A stretch of 64,000 nt of DNA from Pseudoxanthomonas jiangsuensis. GTDB lineage: Bacteria > Pseudomonadota > Gammaproteobacteria > Xanthomonadales > Xanthomonadaceae. A program made the position numbers and the translations under genes. The notes under the pieces were generated by a model that was not told the origin of the DNA, did no database searches, and saw nothing but the letters and a program-made list of their open reading frames with translations. Location: contig NZ_PDWL01000001.1 of the NCBI RefSeq assembly GCF_010093185.1, positions 124,001 to 188,000 on the forward strand, given 5' to 3'. Of the stretch, positions 1-7,590 are shown one piece after another (position 1 is the first letter of the stretch; every line of letters starts with the position of its first letter).

Positions 1-719
1 TCGGTGACGATCGACATCACCAGCTTCTTCAGCTCGGCCGGTGGCGCGAACAGCGGGATGGTGTTGTCGTAGCTCTTGGACATCTTGCGCCCGTCCAGGC
101 CGGGCAGAGTCGCCACGTTCTCGTCGATCTGCACTTCCGGCAGCACCAGCGGCTCGCCGCCCTGCCCGGTGGCCGCGCGCCAGGCGTCGCCGTAGAGGTG
201 GTTGAAGCGCTGGCCGATGTCGCGCGCCATCTCGATGTGCTGGATCTGGTCGCGGCCCACCGGCACCTTGTGCGCGCCGAAGGCCAGGATGTCGGCGGCC
301 ATAAGTACCGGGTACATGTACAGGCCGGCGTTGACCCCCGCATCCGGGTCCTCGCCCGCGGCCGCGTTCTTGTCCACCGCGGCCTTGTAGGCGTGGGCGC
401 GATTGAGCAGGCCCTTGGCCGCCACGCAGGTCAGCAGCCAGGTCAGCTGCGGGATCTCGACGATGTCCGACTGGCGGTAGAAGGTCACCTTCTCCGGGTC
501 CAGGCCGCAGGCCAGCCAGGTCGCGGCGATCTCCAGGCGCGAGCGGGCCACCCGCGCCGGGTCGTCGGCCTTGATCAGGGCGTGGTAGTCGGCCAGGAAG
601 AAGAAGCTCTCCACCCCGGGCGCGCGCGAGGCGGCGATCGCCGGGCGGATGGCGCCGGCGTAGTTGCCCAGGTGCGGGGTGCCGGTAGTGGTGATGCCGG
701 TGAGGACGCGGACGGTCAT
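1..719 (-). CDS. trpS: Tryptophanyl-tRNA synthetase, C-terminus cut off by window edge
   Basis: Class I aminoacyl-tRNA synthetase charging tRNA-Trp in the cytoplasm. Translating the minus strand from the ATG at 717-719 gives a protein opening [20 protein letters not shown], which contains the TxGxPHLGNY form of the HIGH motif. About 210 residues later comes [10 protein letters not shown], the KMSKS loop. The reading frame is open to base 1, so roughly 239 N-terminal residues are present and the C-terminal anticodon-binding part lies outside the window. The start is chosen because the HIGH motif sits about 13 residues in, as in the family. No strong ribosome binding site is visible. It is divergent from the secreted-protein gene at 848. 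Confidence 0.95.
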   Translation of the reverse strand, partial: MTVRVLTGITTTGTPHLGNYAGAIRPAIAASRAPGVESFFFLADYHALIKADDPARVARSRLEIAATWLACGLDPEKVTFYRQSDIVEIPQLTWLLTCVAAKGLLNRAHAYKAAVDKNAAAGEDPDAGVNAGLYMYPVLMAADILAFGAHKVPVGRDQIQHIEMARDIGQRFNHLYGDAWRAATGQGGEPLVLPEVQIDENVATLPGLDGRKMSKSYDNTIPLFAPPAELKKLVMSIVT

Positions 720-847
720 GGCGATTGCGGCGGGAAAGACCGGCCGATTCTACCCCGCCGCCTGCGGCGGGCCTGCGTGCCGATGCCCGCAACCCCATCC
801 GCCGCGCCCGTGCGTTGGTTCCGGCAACGCCCTCCCGGACCGCCGCC

Positions 848-1708
848 ATGCAACCGCTCCGCCTCTCTTCCCGCGCCGTCCTGCTGCCGACCCTGCTCGT
901 GCTGGCCTCCTTGCTGTGCCTGCCTGCGGCCCGTGCCGGCACCCTGCGCCGCCCTGCGCCCGCGGTCGAGCTGGACGTGGTCGACCGCCACAGCGGAACG
1001 GTGCTGCCGCAATACCGCCATGCCGGCCGCACCTGGCTGCCGGGCGAGCCCGGCCACGCCTACGCCCTGCGCCTGCGCAACACCCGTCCGCAACGGCTGC
1101 TGGTGGTGCTGTCGGTGGACGGGATCAACGCGATCGATGGCCGCACCGCCGACGTCCACCAGGCCGGCTACGTGCTCGAACCGTGGCAGACCCTGGAAGT
1201 GGCGGGCTGGCGCAAGTCGCTGGATGCGGTGGCGCAGTTCATGTTCGTCGATCCCGGCGCCAGCTACGCCGCGCGCACCGGCCGGCCGGACAACCTCGGC
1301 GTGATCGGGATCGCGGTGTTCGCCGAACGCGCGCCCCATGGCGGGATCGCGCGTGTCGCGACGTCCGGCGATGCACCCAGGGAACGTGCGGCGGCGCCCG
1401 CCCCGGTCAGCGCCCAGGCAGGCATGGAAGCCGAGGACGCGGTCAGGCCGGAGGCTGGCGGCTACTCGCAGCGCACGCTGCCCTCCACCCGCCTGGGCAC
1501 CGGACATGGCTCGATCGAGCACGCGCCCGCCCTGCAGGCGCGCTTCCAGCGCGAGGCCGGTCCGTTGCAGGTGACCGAATTGCGCTACGAGAGCCGCCTG
1601 GGCTTGCTGGCCCGCGGCATCCGGCTCGATCACGGCCATCCGCTGGCGGATGCGCCGCGGGCCTTCCCCGGCGGCTTCGTCCCCGATCCGCCGGACTGGC
1701 GCGACTGA
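848..1708 (+). CDS. Secreted protein of unknown function
   Basis: A 286-residue protein with a clear signal peptide: Arg near the N-terminus, then a Leu-rich stretch ending PAARAG around residue 31. The ATG at 848 is preferred because it places this signal at the N-terminus; the frame is open further upstream. The mature part holds no motif I recognise. It has a beta-rich look in the first half (repeated V-D-x and LRLRN patches) and an Ala/Pro-rich linker around residues 180-195. Homologues are probably conserved hypothetical proteins of xanthomonads, which is inference. It stands alone, divergent from trpS and convergent with the csbD-like gene, with a shared hairpin between them. Confidence 0.75.
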   Translation: MQPLRLSSRAVLLPTLLVLASLLCLPAARAGTLRRPAPAVELDVVDRHSGTVLPQYRHAGRTWLPGEPGHAYALRLRNTRPQRLLVVLSVDGINAIDGRTADVHQAGYVLEPWQTLEVAGWRKSLDAVAQFMFVDPGASYAARTGRPDNLGVIGIAVFAERAPHGGIARVATSGDAPRERAAAPAPVSAQAGMEAEDAVRPEAGGYSQRTLPSTRLGTGHGSIEHAPALQARFQREAGPLQVTELRYESRLGLLARGIRLDHGHPLADAPRAFPGGFVPDPPDWRD

Positions 1709-1744
1709 CGCACGTCAGCTGTCCTGCATCAGCTCCGGGAAATG

Positions 1745-1778
1745 AGGAAGGCGGCAGAGAAACCTCCGCCGCCTTCCT
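1745..1778. terminator. Hairpin between convergent genes, probable bidirectional terminator
   Basis: AGGAAGGCGGC at 1745-1755 pairs with GCCGCCTTCCT at 1768-1778 across a 12-base loop. It lies between the stop of the plus-strand gene (1708) and the stop of the minus-strand CsbD gene (1797). Short pyrimidine runs follow on both strands, but neither has a long U tract, so termination strength is uncertain. Confidence 0.55.
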
Positions 1779-1796
1779 TGGTGATGCAGGCGAGCA

Positions 1797-2012
1797 TCAG
1801 TGGCGATAGCGCTCGTCCAGGCTACGCTCGAAGTCGCGCACTTCGGTTTCGGCGCGGTCCTTCTCCCAACCATAGCGCTCCTGCAGCTTGCCGGCCAGGT
1901 AGTTGGCGTTGCCCTCGGCGACGTCGAAATCGTCGTTGGTGAGGTCCCCCCACTTGGCCTGCATCTGGCCCTTCAGCTGCTTCCAGTTGCCGGCGATGAT
2001 GTCGCGGTTCAT
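1797..2012 (-). CDS. CsbD family stress protein
   Basis: A 71-residue hydrophilic protein starting [16 protein letters not shown], with the CsbD signature [17 protein letters not shown] followed by a GKLQERYGW segment. This family was named for a sigma-B-controlled general stress gene in Bacillus. Its biochemical role is not established. Length and layout fit the family. AAGGAG sits upstream of the ATG on the minus strand, fixing the start. It is monocistronic by position, upstream of a shared hairpin. Confidence 0.9.
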   Translation of the reverse strand: MNRDIIAGNWKQLKGQMQAKWGDLTNDDFDVAEGNANYLAGKLQERYGWEKDRAETEVRDFERSLDERYRH

Positions 2013-2153
2013 GTGCTGCTCCTTCTGTCTGGTCGGAGGAAAGAAGCGGCGGGTCTTCCCGCCGCAGGTCCAGATTGCCGGAGCGCGTGTTGCGGGCGGG
2101 TCCAGCGGGCGTCAAGTCGAAGTTAGGCGGCCGGCGGCCCATCCCCATAAACG

Positions 2154-2182
2154 GACGGGGCCGGGAATGACCCGGCCCCGTC
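2154..2182 (-). terminator. Rho-independent terminator of the entericidin-type gene
   Basis: A perfect 12-bp stem: GACGGGGCCGGG (2154-2165), loop AATGA, CCCGGCCCCGTC (2171-2182). It lies 30 bases past the stop of the small lipoprotein gene. On the minus strand the stem is followed by CGTTTATGG, a short U-rich tail. Confidence 0.75.
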
Positions 2183-2211
2183 GGCTTCCGGCACTGGACC
2201 GGAGCGCAGGA

Positions 2212-2364
2212 TCAGCACTTGCCGTCCTTGCAGTCCTGGGCCTTGTCCTCGATCTTCTCGCCGGCCTTCTGCACGTCCTTGCCGGCGCCGGCCATGGTGT
2301 TGCAGGCCGACAGCATGGACACGGAGAACAGGCTCAGCAGGGCCAGGGCGATGATGCGCTTCAT
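2212..2364 (-). CDS. Entericidin A/B family small lipoprotein
   Basis: A 50-residue lipoprotein. It has a hydrophobic signal MKRIIALALLSLFSVSMLSAC with lipobox LSAC and lipidation at Cys21, then a short mature tail with the pattern NTMAGAGKDVQKAGEKIEDK that is typical of entericidins. The family comprises small envelope lipoproteins; in E. coli entericidins A and B were described as an antidote/toxin pair. Only one copy is present here, so that role cannot be assumed. The ATG at 2362-2364 is preceded by AGGAG at good spacing. The longer upstream reading is ignored because it would bury the signal peptide. Confidence 0.85.
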   Translation of the reverse strand: MKRIIALALLSLFSVSMLSACNTMAGAGKDVQKAGEKIEDKAQDCKDGKC

Positions 2365-2476
2365 GGTGAACTCCTCGTGACGGTTGGGCCGCACGCACCG
2401 GGTGCGGCGGTGGCGCCAATCTCGCCGCGCCTCCGTCGAACCGGCGTGAATCCGCCGCCGGCCGTGCCGCAACGGT

Positions 2477-3400
2477 TCAGTCGCGCATCAGCGTGGATTT
2501 GCCAAACAGGCTCTCCACCAGGTCCACCGCCAGCTGCGCGGTGCGGTTGCAATGGTCCAGCGCCGGATTGAGCTCGACGATGTCCAGCGAGCCCATCCGC
2601 CCGCAGTCGGCGATCATCTCCATCACCAGCTGCGCCTCGCGGTAGTTGGGGCCGCCGGGCACGGTGGTTCCCACGCCGGGGGCGATGCCCGGGTCGAGGA
2701 AGTCGACGTCGAAGCTCACGTGCAGGTGGGTGTCGGCGTCAACCCCGTCCAGGGCCTGCTCCATCACCCGCTTCATCCCGATCTCGTCGATGTAGCGCAT
2801 GTCGTAGATGTCCAGGCCATGCTGCTTGACCAGGCGCTTCTCCTCCGGATCGACCGAGCGGATGCCGATCTGGCGGATCTGGTCCGGGCGCATCGCCGGC
2901 GCGTAGCCGCCCAGGTGTGTCAGCGCCTGCGGTCCCAGCCCGCACAGGCAGGCCACCGGCATGCCGTGGACATTGCCCGAAGGCGTGACCGCGCTGGTGT
3001 TGAAGTCCGAATGCGCGTCCAGCCACAGCACCCGCAGCTTGCGGCCGGTGTCGCGGCAATGGCGCGCCACCGCGGTGATCGAGCCGACCGCCAGGCAGTG
3101 GTCGCCGCCGAGCATCACCGGCATGCGCCCGTCGCGTAGTTCGCGCAGGCTGGCCAGCATCAGCGCGCGGTTCCATTCCACCACCTGGTCGAGGTGGCGG
3201 TAGCCGGCGTCTGGCGGCTGCCAGGGATTGGCCGGGCCGGCCAGGTTGCCGCAATCGCGCACCTCCACCCCGCGCGCGGCCAACGCGTCGCCGATGCCGG
3301 CGATGCGCAGGGCCTCCGGCCCCATCGACGCGCCGCGGTGGCCGGCGCCGATGTCGGTGGGGACGCCGATCAGGGAAACGGGTGGATAGCTGCGGGCCAT
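2477..3400 (-). CDS. rocF: Arginase
   Basis: A 307-residue arginase/ureohydrolase, hydrolysing L-arginine to ornithine and urea in the cytoplasm with a binuclear manganese centre. Metal-binding motifs of the fold are present in order: GGDHCLAVG (about residue 98), DAHSDFN (about 127-133), and SFDVDFLDP followed by a GGPNYRE segment in the C-terminal third. Length matches the family (about 300 residues). The ATG at 3398-3400 has GGAG about nine bases upstream. No other urea-cycle or arginine-transport genes are adjacent. The only other arginine-related gene is the CtlX-like enzyme at about 10.4 kb. Confidence 0.93.
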   Translation of the reverse strand: MARSYPPVSLIGVPTDIGAGHRGASMGPEALRIAGIGDALAARGVEVRDCGNLAGPANPWQPPDAGYRHLDQVVEWNRALMLASLRELRDGRMPVMLGGDHCLAVGSITAVARHCRDTGRKLRVLWLDAHSDFNTSAVTPSGNVHGMPVACLCGLGPQALTHLGGYAPAMRPDQIRQIGIRSVDPEEKRLVKQHGLDIYDMRYIDEIGMKRVMEQALDGVDADTHLHVSFDVDFLDPGIAPGVGTTVPGGPNYREAQLVMEMIADCGRMGSLDIVELNPALDHCNRTAQLAVDLVESLFGKSTLMRD

Positions 3401-3524
3401 GCGGTACTGCTCCAGCGAAGTGAGGCGGCAAGTCTAGCCAGCGCCCATGACCGGTACGCGCCGCATCGCAACAGGGGCCGGTTTTCCGACGCCGGTTTCA
3501 CGGTCGCGCTGATATTCCTGGCGC

Positions 3525-3860
3525 ATGGACGCACTGCCCGCCTCGACCCTCGCCTCGCCGACTCCGCTGCCGTCCGCCGCCGCGGCGGCCCTGGATATCT
3601 GTCCTGGCGAGGCGGCACCGCCGCCGTTCAACGTGCCACTGACCCTGCTGGCGCAGGCCGGCCCGTTCGGCGCGGTCGACCTGTTCCACGGTTTCCACGA
3701 CGGCGAGACCTGGTACGCCTACGACCTGCCCGCCTCCGGCGCCGGCTGGCAGGTACTGGCGTGGCAGCGGGGGTTCGGGCCGTGCCCGCCGACCCTGCCG
3801 GCCGGCGTGCGCCTGGACATGCCGGCGATGCTGGTGCCGGTATGCCCCTCGCTGCCGTAA
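3525..3860 (+). CDS. Hypothetical protein
   Basis: A 111-residue protein with an Ala/Pro/Ser-rich N-terminus and a C-terminal part rich in Gly, Pro and aromatic residues (GETWYAYDLPASGAGW). No signal peptide, membrane segment or recognised domain is visible. Codon use matches the surrounding genome and the frame is closed by two genes that do not overlap it, so it is probably real. The start at 3525 has a poor ribosome binding site and could lie elsewhere. It ends 24 bases before the tRNA-Thr gene on the other strand. Confidence 0.5.
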   Translation: MDALPASTLASPTPLPSAAAAALDICPGEAAPPPFNVPLTLLAQAGPFGAVDLFHGFHDGETWYAYDLPASGAGWQVLAWQRGFGPCPPTLPAGVRLDMPAMLVPVCPSLP

Positions 3861-3883
3861 CGGGCACGGGGACGCCGCAGGGA

Positions 3884-3959
3884 TGGTGCCGCTTATCCGA
3901 TTCGAACGGATGACCTACCGCTTACAAGGCGGTTGCTCTACCAGCTGAGCTAAAGCGGC
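3884..3959 (-). tRNA. tRNA-Thr (anticodon TGT)
   Basis: Read on the minus strand, the 76-base sequence begins GCCGCTTTAGCTCAGCTGG and folds into a full cloverleaf. The acceptor stem GCCGCTT pairs with AAGCGGC. The D-loop contains AGCTCAGCTGGTAGAGC. The anticodon loop CTTGTAA gives anticodon TGT, and the T-arm contains GTTCGAATC. The 3' CCA is encoded at 3884-3886. Confidence 0.97.
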
Positions 3960-3980
3960 GACGGCAAAGGCGCGGGAATT

Positions 3981-4643
3981 CTAGCGCAGCGCGCCCGCGG
4001 CGCCGGCCGCCGGCTGCGGCAGCTGGCATTCGCCGGTGCCGACGTCCGGCAGGCGCGCGCGCACCGCTTCGGCACGCGTGGTCTGCAGTTCCAGCCACCA
4101 CTGCGAAGGTTCGGTCCGGCCCTGGGGGCGCAGTTGGACGGCGAAGCCGGCCGCGCGCAATGCCTGCAGCCGCTGCTCGGCGCCCTGCCGGCTGCGATAG
4201 GCGCCCAGGGCGATGGCGTTGGCCTCCGCGCCGGGCCCGAGCACCAGCAGATCCTGGAACCCGGCCGCGGCCAGGCGCGCGGCCGTGGCCTGGGCGGCGT
4301 CGCGATCGGCGGCGGGCGGCAGCAGCACCCGGTAGCCGGCGGCGGCTCCGGGGACTTCCTCGAGCGTGCCGGCGCGCAGCAGGCCCTCCAGCGCCGCCTG
4401 CGCGGCGACGGCGGCATCGCGGTCGGCGAAGGGGCCGGCGCGCAGGCACTGCACGGGACCTTCCGCGGCCACGGGCGCAGCGGGTGCGGTCGCCACCGGC
4501 CTGGCCCCCACCAGTTCCAGCGGTGCCCCGCCGGCCGTCGACGCCAGCACCTGGTAGGGCGGCGGCGGCGGACGCGAAAGCCACCACGCGGCCACGCCGA
4601 GGTTCAGGGCCAGCAGGACGACGATCAGGGCGCGTACGAGCAT
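3981..4643 (-). CDS. SPOR-like envelope protein downstream of coaX
   Basis: A 220-residue protein with one N-terminal membrane segment (residues 4-20, MLVRALIVVLLALNLGVAAW) and a long periplasmic part. Two repeats resemble SPOR-type folds: QCLRAGPFADRDAAVAAQ and ALGAYRSRQGAEQRLQ, each followed by an Ala-rich helix. SPOR domains bind denuded glycan strands at the septum. The match here is by pattern only. The start at 4641-4643 puts the membrane segment at the N-terminus. It follows coaX after 29 bases on the same strand, an arrangement I associate with xanthomonad birA-coaX-SPOR operons. Confidence 0.75.
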   Translation of the reverse strand: MLVRALIVVLLALNLGVAAWWLSRPPPPPYQVLASTAGGAPLELVGARPVATAPAAPVAAEGPVQCLRAGPFADRDAAVAAQAALEGLLRAGTLEEVPGAAAGYRVLLPPAADRDAAQATAARLAAAGFQDLLVLGPGAEANAIALGAYRSRQGAEQRLQALRAAGFAVQLRPQGRTEPSQWWLELQTTRAEAVRARLPDVGTGECQLPQPAAGAAGALR

Positions 4644-4672
4644 GGGCGGCGGCGTGGCGGGGTCGCCGGATT

Positions 4673-5419
4673 CTAGGGCCTGTCGTCGCCGTTCGCGTGC
4701 GCCCACAGCGCCAGGCCCTCGAGCACCAGCGCCGGATGCGGGCGCGCCTGCGGCAGCCAGGGCTGCAACGCCGGCGCACCGCCGCCGTGCAGCAGCAAGG
4801 CCGGAGTCCGGCCCAGGCGCGCGGCGGCCTCGCGCAGGGAACGCTCGATCAGCGCCACCGCCGCGCCGTCGCAGCCGGAGGCCAGCGCGTCTTCGGTGTC
4901 GTCGGCGAACTCGCGGTAGCGGCCGCCGCCGGCCGGCAGCTGCGCCGCGCGCTGGTACAGGGCCTGCCGCATCAGGGTCGGCGAGGCGGCGATGCGGCCG
5001 CCGTGGTGGACGCCGTCGGCGTCGAGCAGGTCGATGGTCAGGGCGGTGCCGACCCCGGCCACCAGGGCGTCGCCGCCGGCCGCGCGCGCCCCCAGCAGGG
5101 CCAGGAAGCGATCCACGCCCAGCTTCGCCGGTTCGGCGTAGGCCACCCGCACGCCGGCGCACTCGGCCCGGGTCTGCGCCACCTGCACCTGCTCGAAGCG
5201 TTGGCGCAGCAGGGTCAGCACCTGGGTGGTCAGGGCCGGCGCGGCGACGCTGGCCAGCCAGGCGCGGCGCCCGCGCGGCAGGGGGCCGTGGCTGGCATCG
5301 CCTGCGGCCAAAGCGTCGGCGCCGTGCGGCCAGGCCAGGACCTCGCCGATGCCGCCGCCCGGATGCCAGGGCGCGGCCTTGAAGCGGGAATTGCCCAGGT
5401 CGAACAGCCAGTCGCTCAT
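4673..5419 (-). CDS. coaX: Type III pantothenate kinase
   Basis: A 248-residue CoaX-type kinase, phosphorylating pantothenate in the first step of CoA synthesis. It has the ASKHA-fold phosphate-binding motif near the start (DLGNSRFK, residues 6-13), GVDRFLALLGA in the middle, and GVGTALTIDLLD for the second phosphate site. Length is typical. Its ATG overlaps the birA stop codon (ATGA at 5416-5419), so the two are translationally coupled. Type III enzymes are usually insensitive to CoA feedback and need a monovalent cation; that is family knowledge and is not visible in the sequence. Confidence 0.95.
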   Translation of the reverse strand: MSDWLFDLGNSRFKAAPWHPGGGIGEVLAWPHGADALAAGDASHGPLPRGRRAWLASVAAPALTTQVLTLLRQRFEQVQVAQTRAECAGVRVAYAEPAKLGVDRFLALLGARAAGGDALVAGVGTALTIDLLDADGVHHGGRIAASPTLMRQALYQRAAQLPAGGGRYREFADDTEDALASGCDGAAVALIERSLREAAARLGRTPALLLHGGGAPALQPWLPQARPHPALVLEGLALWAHANGDDRP

Positions 5420-6390
5420 CGCGTCCTCACGCTCACTTCGCCGGCATGGAAGATCCGTTCGCCGGCCGCGGTCGCCACCCGCAGCCCGCCATCGGCCGCC
5501 AGGCCGGCGGCGCGGCCCGAGGCGACCTCGTTGCCGGCTGAGGTGACCCGCACCTCGCGTCCGGCCAGCACGTCCAGCGCCGCGTAGCGCGGCAGGAACG
5601 GCGCCAGCCCGTCGCGGTCGAATGCGTCCAGCGCCGGAACCAGCGCCGCCAGCACCGCGGTGGCCACCGCGGTGCGCGCCGGCGGCGGGTCCGCGCCGGC
5701 CAGGGTCGCCAGGTCGGTCCAGGGCTGGTCGATGGCCGCGGCCGTGGTGGCCGGCAGGCGTACGTTGATGCCGATCCCGATCACAGCCTGCACCGGCCCG
5801 CCGTGCTCGCCGCCGCCCTCGACCAGGAGCCCGGCCAGCTTGCGGCCATCGGCGACCAGGTCGTTCGGCCATTTCAGCCCGGCCTGGGCGAATCCCAGCC
5901 CGCGCAGGGCTTCGGCCACCGCCACCCCGGCCACCAGGCTCAGCCCGCCCAGCCGGGCCAGGCCGCCGGCGAAACCCCGGCGCAGCGACAGGCACACCTG
6001 CGCCCCCAGCGGCGAGGCCCAGGCCCGGCCCAGGCGGCCGCGGCCGGCGGTCTGGCGCTCGGCCAGCAGCACCGCCACCCCGGTCGCGGGCGGCGGCCGG
6101 CGCAGCAGTTCGCTGTTGGTCGAGTCCAGGCTCCAGGCCACCTCCAGCGACGCCAGCGAGGCCGCCACCGCAGCCGGCAGGGCGGCGCGCAGGGCCTGGG
6201 CGTCCAGCAGGTCCGGCGTCCGCGCCAGCGCATAGCCACGGCCCGGGCGGGCCTCGATCTCGACCCCGGCCGCGCGCAACGCCCGGATCCGCTTCCAGCC
6301 CGCGGCGCGGGTGACCCCCGCCTCGCGCGCCAGCGCGTCGCCGGACAGGCCGCCGGCCCCCAGCCGCAGCAGCAGATCGCGATCGTCCAT
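5416..6390 (-). CDS. birA: Biotin-protein ligase / biotin operon repressor BirA
   Basis: A 324-residue bifunctional BirA. The N-terminal winged-helix part (residues about 1-65) carries ALAREAGVTRAAGWKRIRAL, a helix-turn-helix. The ligase domain has ERQTAGRGRLGRAW, the GRGRxGR biotinyl-AMP loop, and KWPNDLVADGRKLAG with the KWPND motif. It attaches biotin to carboxylase subunits, mainly acetyl-CoA carboxylase, and may repress biotin synthesis genes. A C-terminal SH3-like cap follows from about residue 270. It is first in the birA-coaX-SPOR operon. Confidence 0.95.
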   Translation of the reverse strand: MDDRDLLLRLGAGGLSGDALAREAGVTRAAGWKRIRALRAAGVEIEARPGRGYALARTPDLLDAQALRAALPAAVAASLASLEVAWSLDSTNSELLRRPPPATGVAVLLAERQTAGRGRLGRAWASPLGAQVCLSLRRGFAGGLARLGGLSLVAGVAVAEALRGLGFAQAGLKWPNDLVADGRKLAGLLVEGGGEHGGPVQAVIGIGINVRLPATTAAAIDQPWTDLATLAGADPPPARTAVATAVLAALVPALDAFDRDGLAPFLPRYAALDVLAGREVRVTSAGNEVASGRAAGLAADGGLRVATAAGERIFHAGEVSVRTR

Positions 6391-6535
6391 TGCACTCCTC
6401 GGGGCGGGGCGGCCGGTCCGGCGGCCCGCGGCAGGCGCCGATTATCGCCCGCCGCGGCGGACCCGGCCCAGCCACATGCCGGCGACCGCCGGCCGCGCTA
6501 TAGTCGGCGCTCCGCTCCGGTCGATGGACCCGACG

Positions 6536-6835
6536 ATGCGCCGCCTGGCCCTGGCCCCGCTCGTGCTGCTGCTCGCTGCCCCGGTGTGCCAGGCAGCCGA
6601 CACCGAATCCGACGCCGCCCCGAAGAAGGGCGCCTGCGTCTACGTGCGCCCGGCCGCCACCGGCAACGCCTCCAGCGAAGGCGACGTCCCGCAGGCGCGC
6701 CCGGCTACCCCGCCGGTGGCGCGCAGCACCCCGCGGCCGGCCGCCAGCAGCGGCGGCGGCGATGCCGCCGACACCGTCCAGGTCCGTCCGCGCGGCCCTC
6801 GCTGGCACAGCTTCCTGCCGGGCATGTTCCGCTGA
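6536..6835 (+). CDS. Small secreted protein
   Basis: About 99 residues with a signal peptide (MRRLALAPLVLLLAAPVCQA), then a low-complexity Ala/Pro/Ser region and a basic C-terminus (VQVRPRGPRWHSFLPGMFR). No domain recognised. An ATG at 6524 would add four residues; the one at 6536 places Arg-Arg directly before the hydrophobic core and is preferred. It is divergent from birA. Its stop codon overlaps the apparent start of the next gene (CTGA), so the two are probably one operon. Confidence 0.6.
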   Translation: MRRLALAPLVLLLAAPVCQAADTESDAAPKKGACVYVRPAATGNASSEGDVPQARPATPPVARSTPRPAASSGGGDAADTVQVRPRGPRWHSFLPGMFR

Positions 6836-7584
6836 TCGGTTCGCTCCTCCGCCGGCTGCGGCCGCGCCCACCCGCCATCGACGACGCCCTCTGGGACGCG
6901 GCCTGCGCGCGCCTGCCCTGGGTCGCCGCGCTCGATCCCGCCCGCCGCGAACGTCTGCGCCCGCTGGCCGCCCGCTTCCTGCACGAGAAGACCATCACCC
7001 CGCTGGACGGCCTGGAACTGGCCGCCGGCGAGAGCGTGCTGCTGGCCGCCCTGTGCTGCCTGCCCCTGCTGGAATTCGGCGGGAACGGCCTGCACGGCTG
7101 GTCGCAGCTGCTGGTCTATCCCGAAGCGTTCCGGGTGCGGCGCAGCCACGTCGACGCCGCCGGCGTGCTGCACGAATGGGACGACGAGCTGATCGGCGAA
7201 GCCTGGGACCACGGCCCGCTGATCCTGTCCTGGGCCGACGTCCAGGCCGACCTGGAAGAGCCCGACGCCGGCTACTGCGTGGCCGTGCACGAGATGGCGC
7301 ACAAGCTCGACGTGCTCGACGGCGAACTGGACGGCACCCCTTTGCTGCCGGCGCGCTGGCAGCGCGAATGGGCGCGCGACTTCCAGCAGGCCTACGACGC
7401 GTTCTGCGCCGAGGTGGACGCCGGCCGCGAGACCGCGATCGACCCGTACGCGGCCGAGGCGCCGGAGGAGTTCTTCGCCGTGGCCAGCGAATACCACTTC
7501 ACCGCGCCGGCCCTGCTGCGGGAACGGATGCCGGCGGTGGCCGCGCACCTGGCGCGGTTCTACGGGCCGTCGCCGCTGCTGTAG
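6832..7584 (+). CDS. mtfA: MtfA-type zinc peptidase (M90 family)
   Basis: About 250 residues of the MtfA family, cytosolic zinc peptidases. In E. coli MtfA binds the Mlc repressor and so influences glucose uptake. The zinc motif HEMAHKLD (H-E-x-x-H at about 7288-7302) lies in CVAVHEMAHKLDVLDG, and EEFFAVASEYHF downstream fits the family's third-ligand helix. The start is a problem: no ATG, GTG or TTG lies in frame close upstream. The conserved N-terminus (SLLRRLRPRPP) begins right after a CTG at 6832 that overlaps the previous stop codon. I place the start there, but it could be another non-standard codon. Confidence 0.85.
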   Translation: MIGSLLRRLRPRPPAIDDALWDAACARLPWVAALDPARRERLRPLAARFLHEKTITPLDGLELAAGESVLLAALCCLPLLEFGGNGLHGWSQLLVYPEAFRVRRSHVDAAGVLHEWDDELIGEAWDHGPLILSWADVQADLEEPDAGYCVAVHEMAHKLDVLDGELDGTPLLPARWQREWARDFQQAYDAFCAEVDAGRETAIDPYAAEAPEEFFAVASEYHFTAPALLRERMPAVAAHLARFYGPSPLL

Positions 7585-7590
7585 GGCCGC

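Noticed and set aside
3981..5162. Long minus-strand frame (393 codons) over coaX and the SPOR-like gene
   Set aside because: Only the last 220 codons look like a protein; the upstream part is a frame shadow of coaX.
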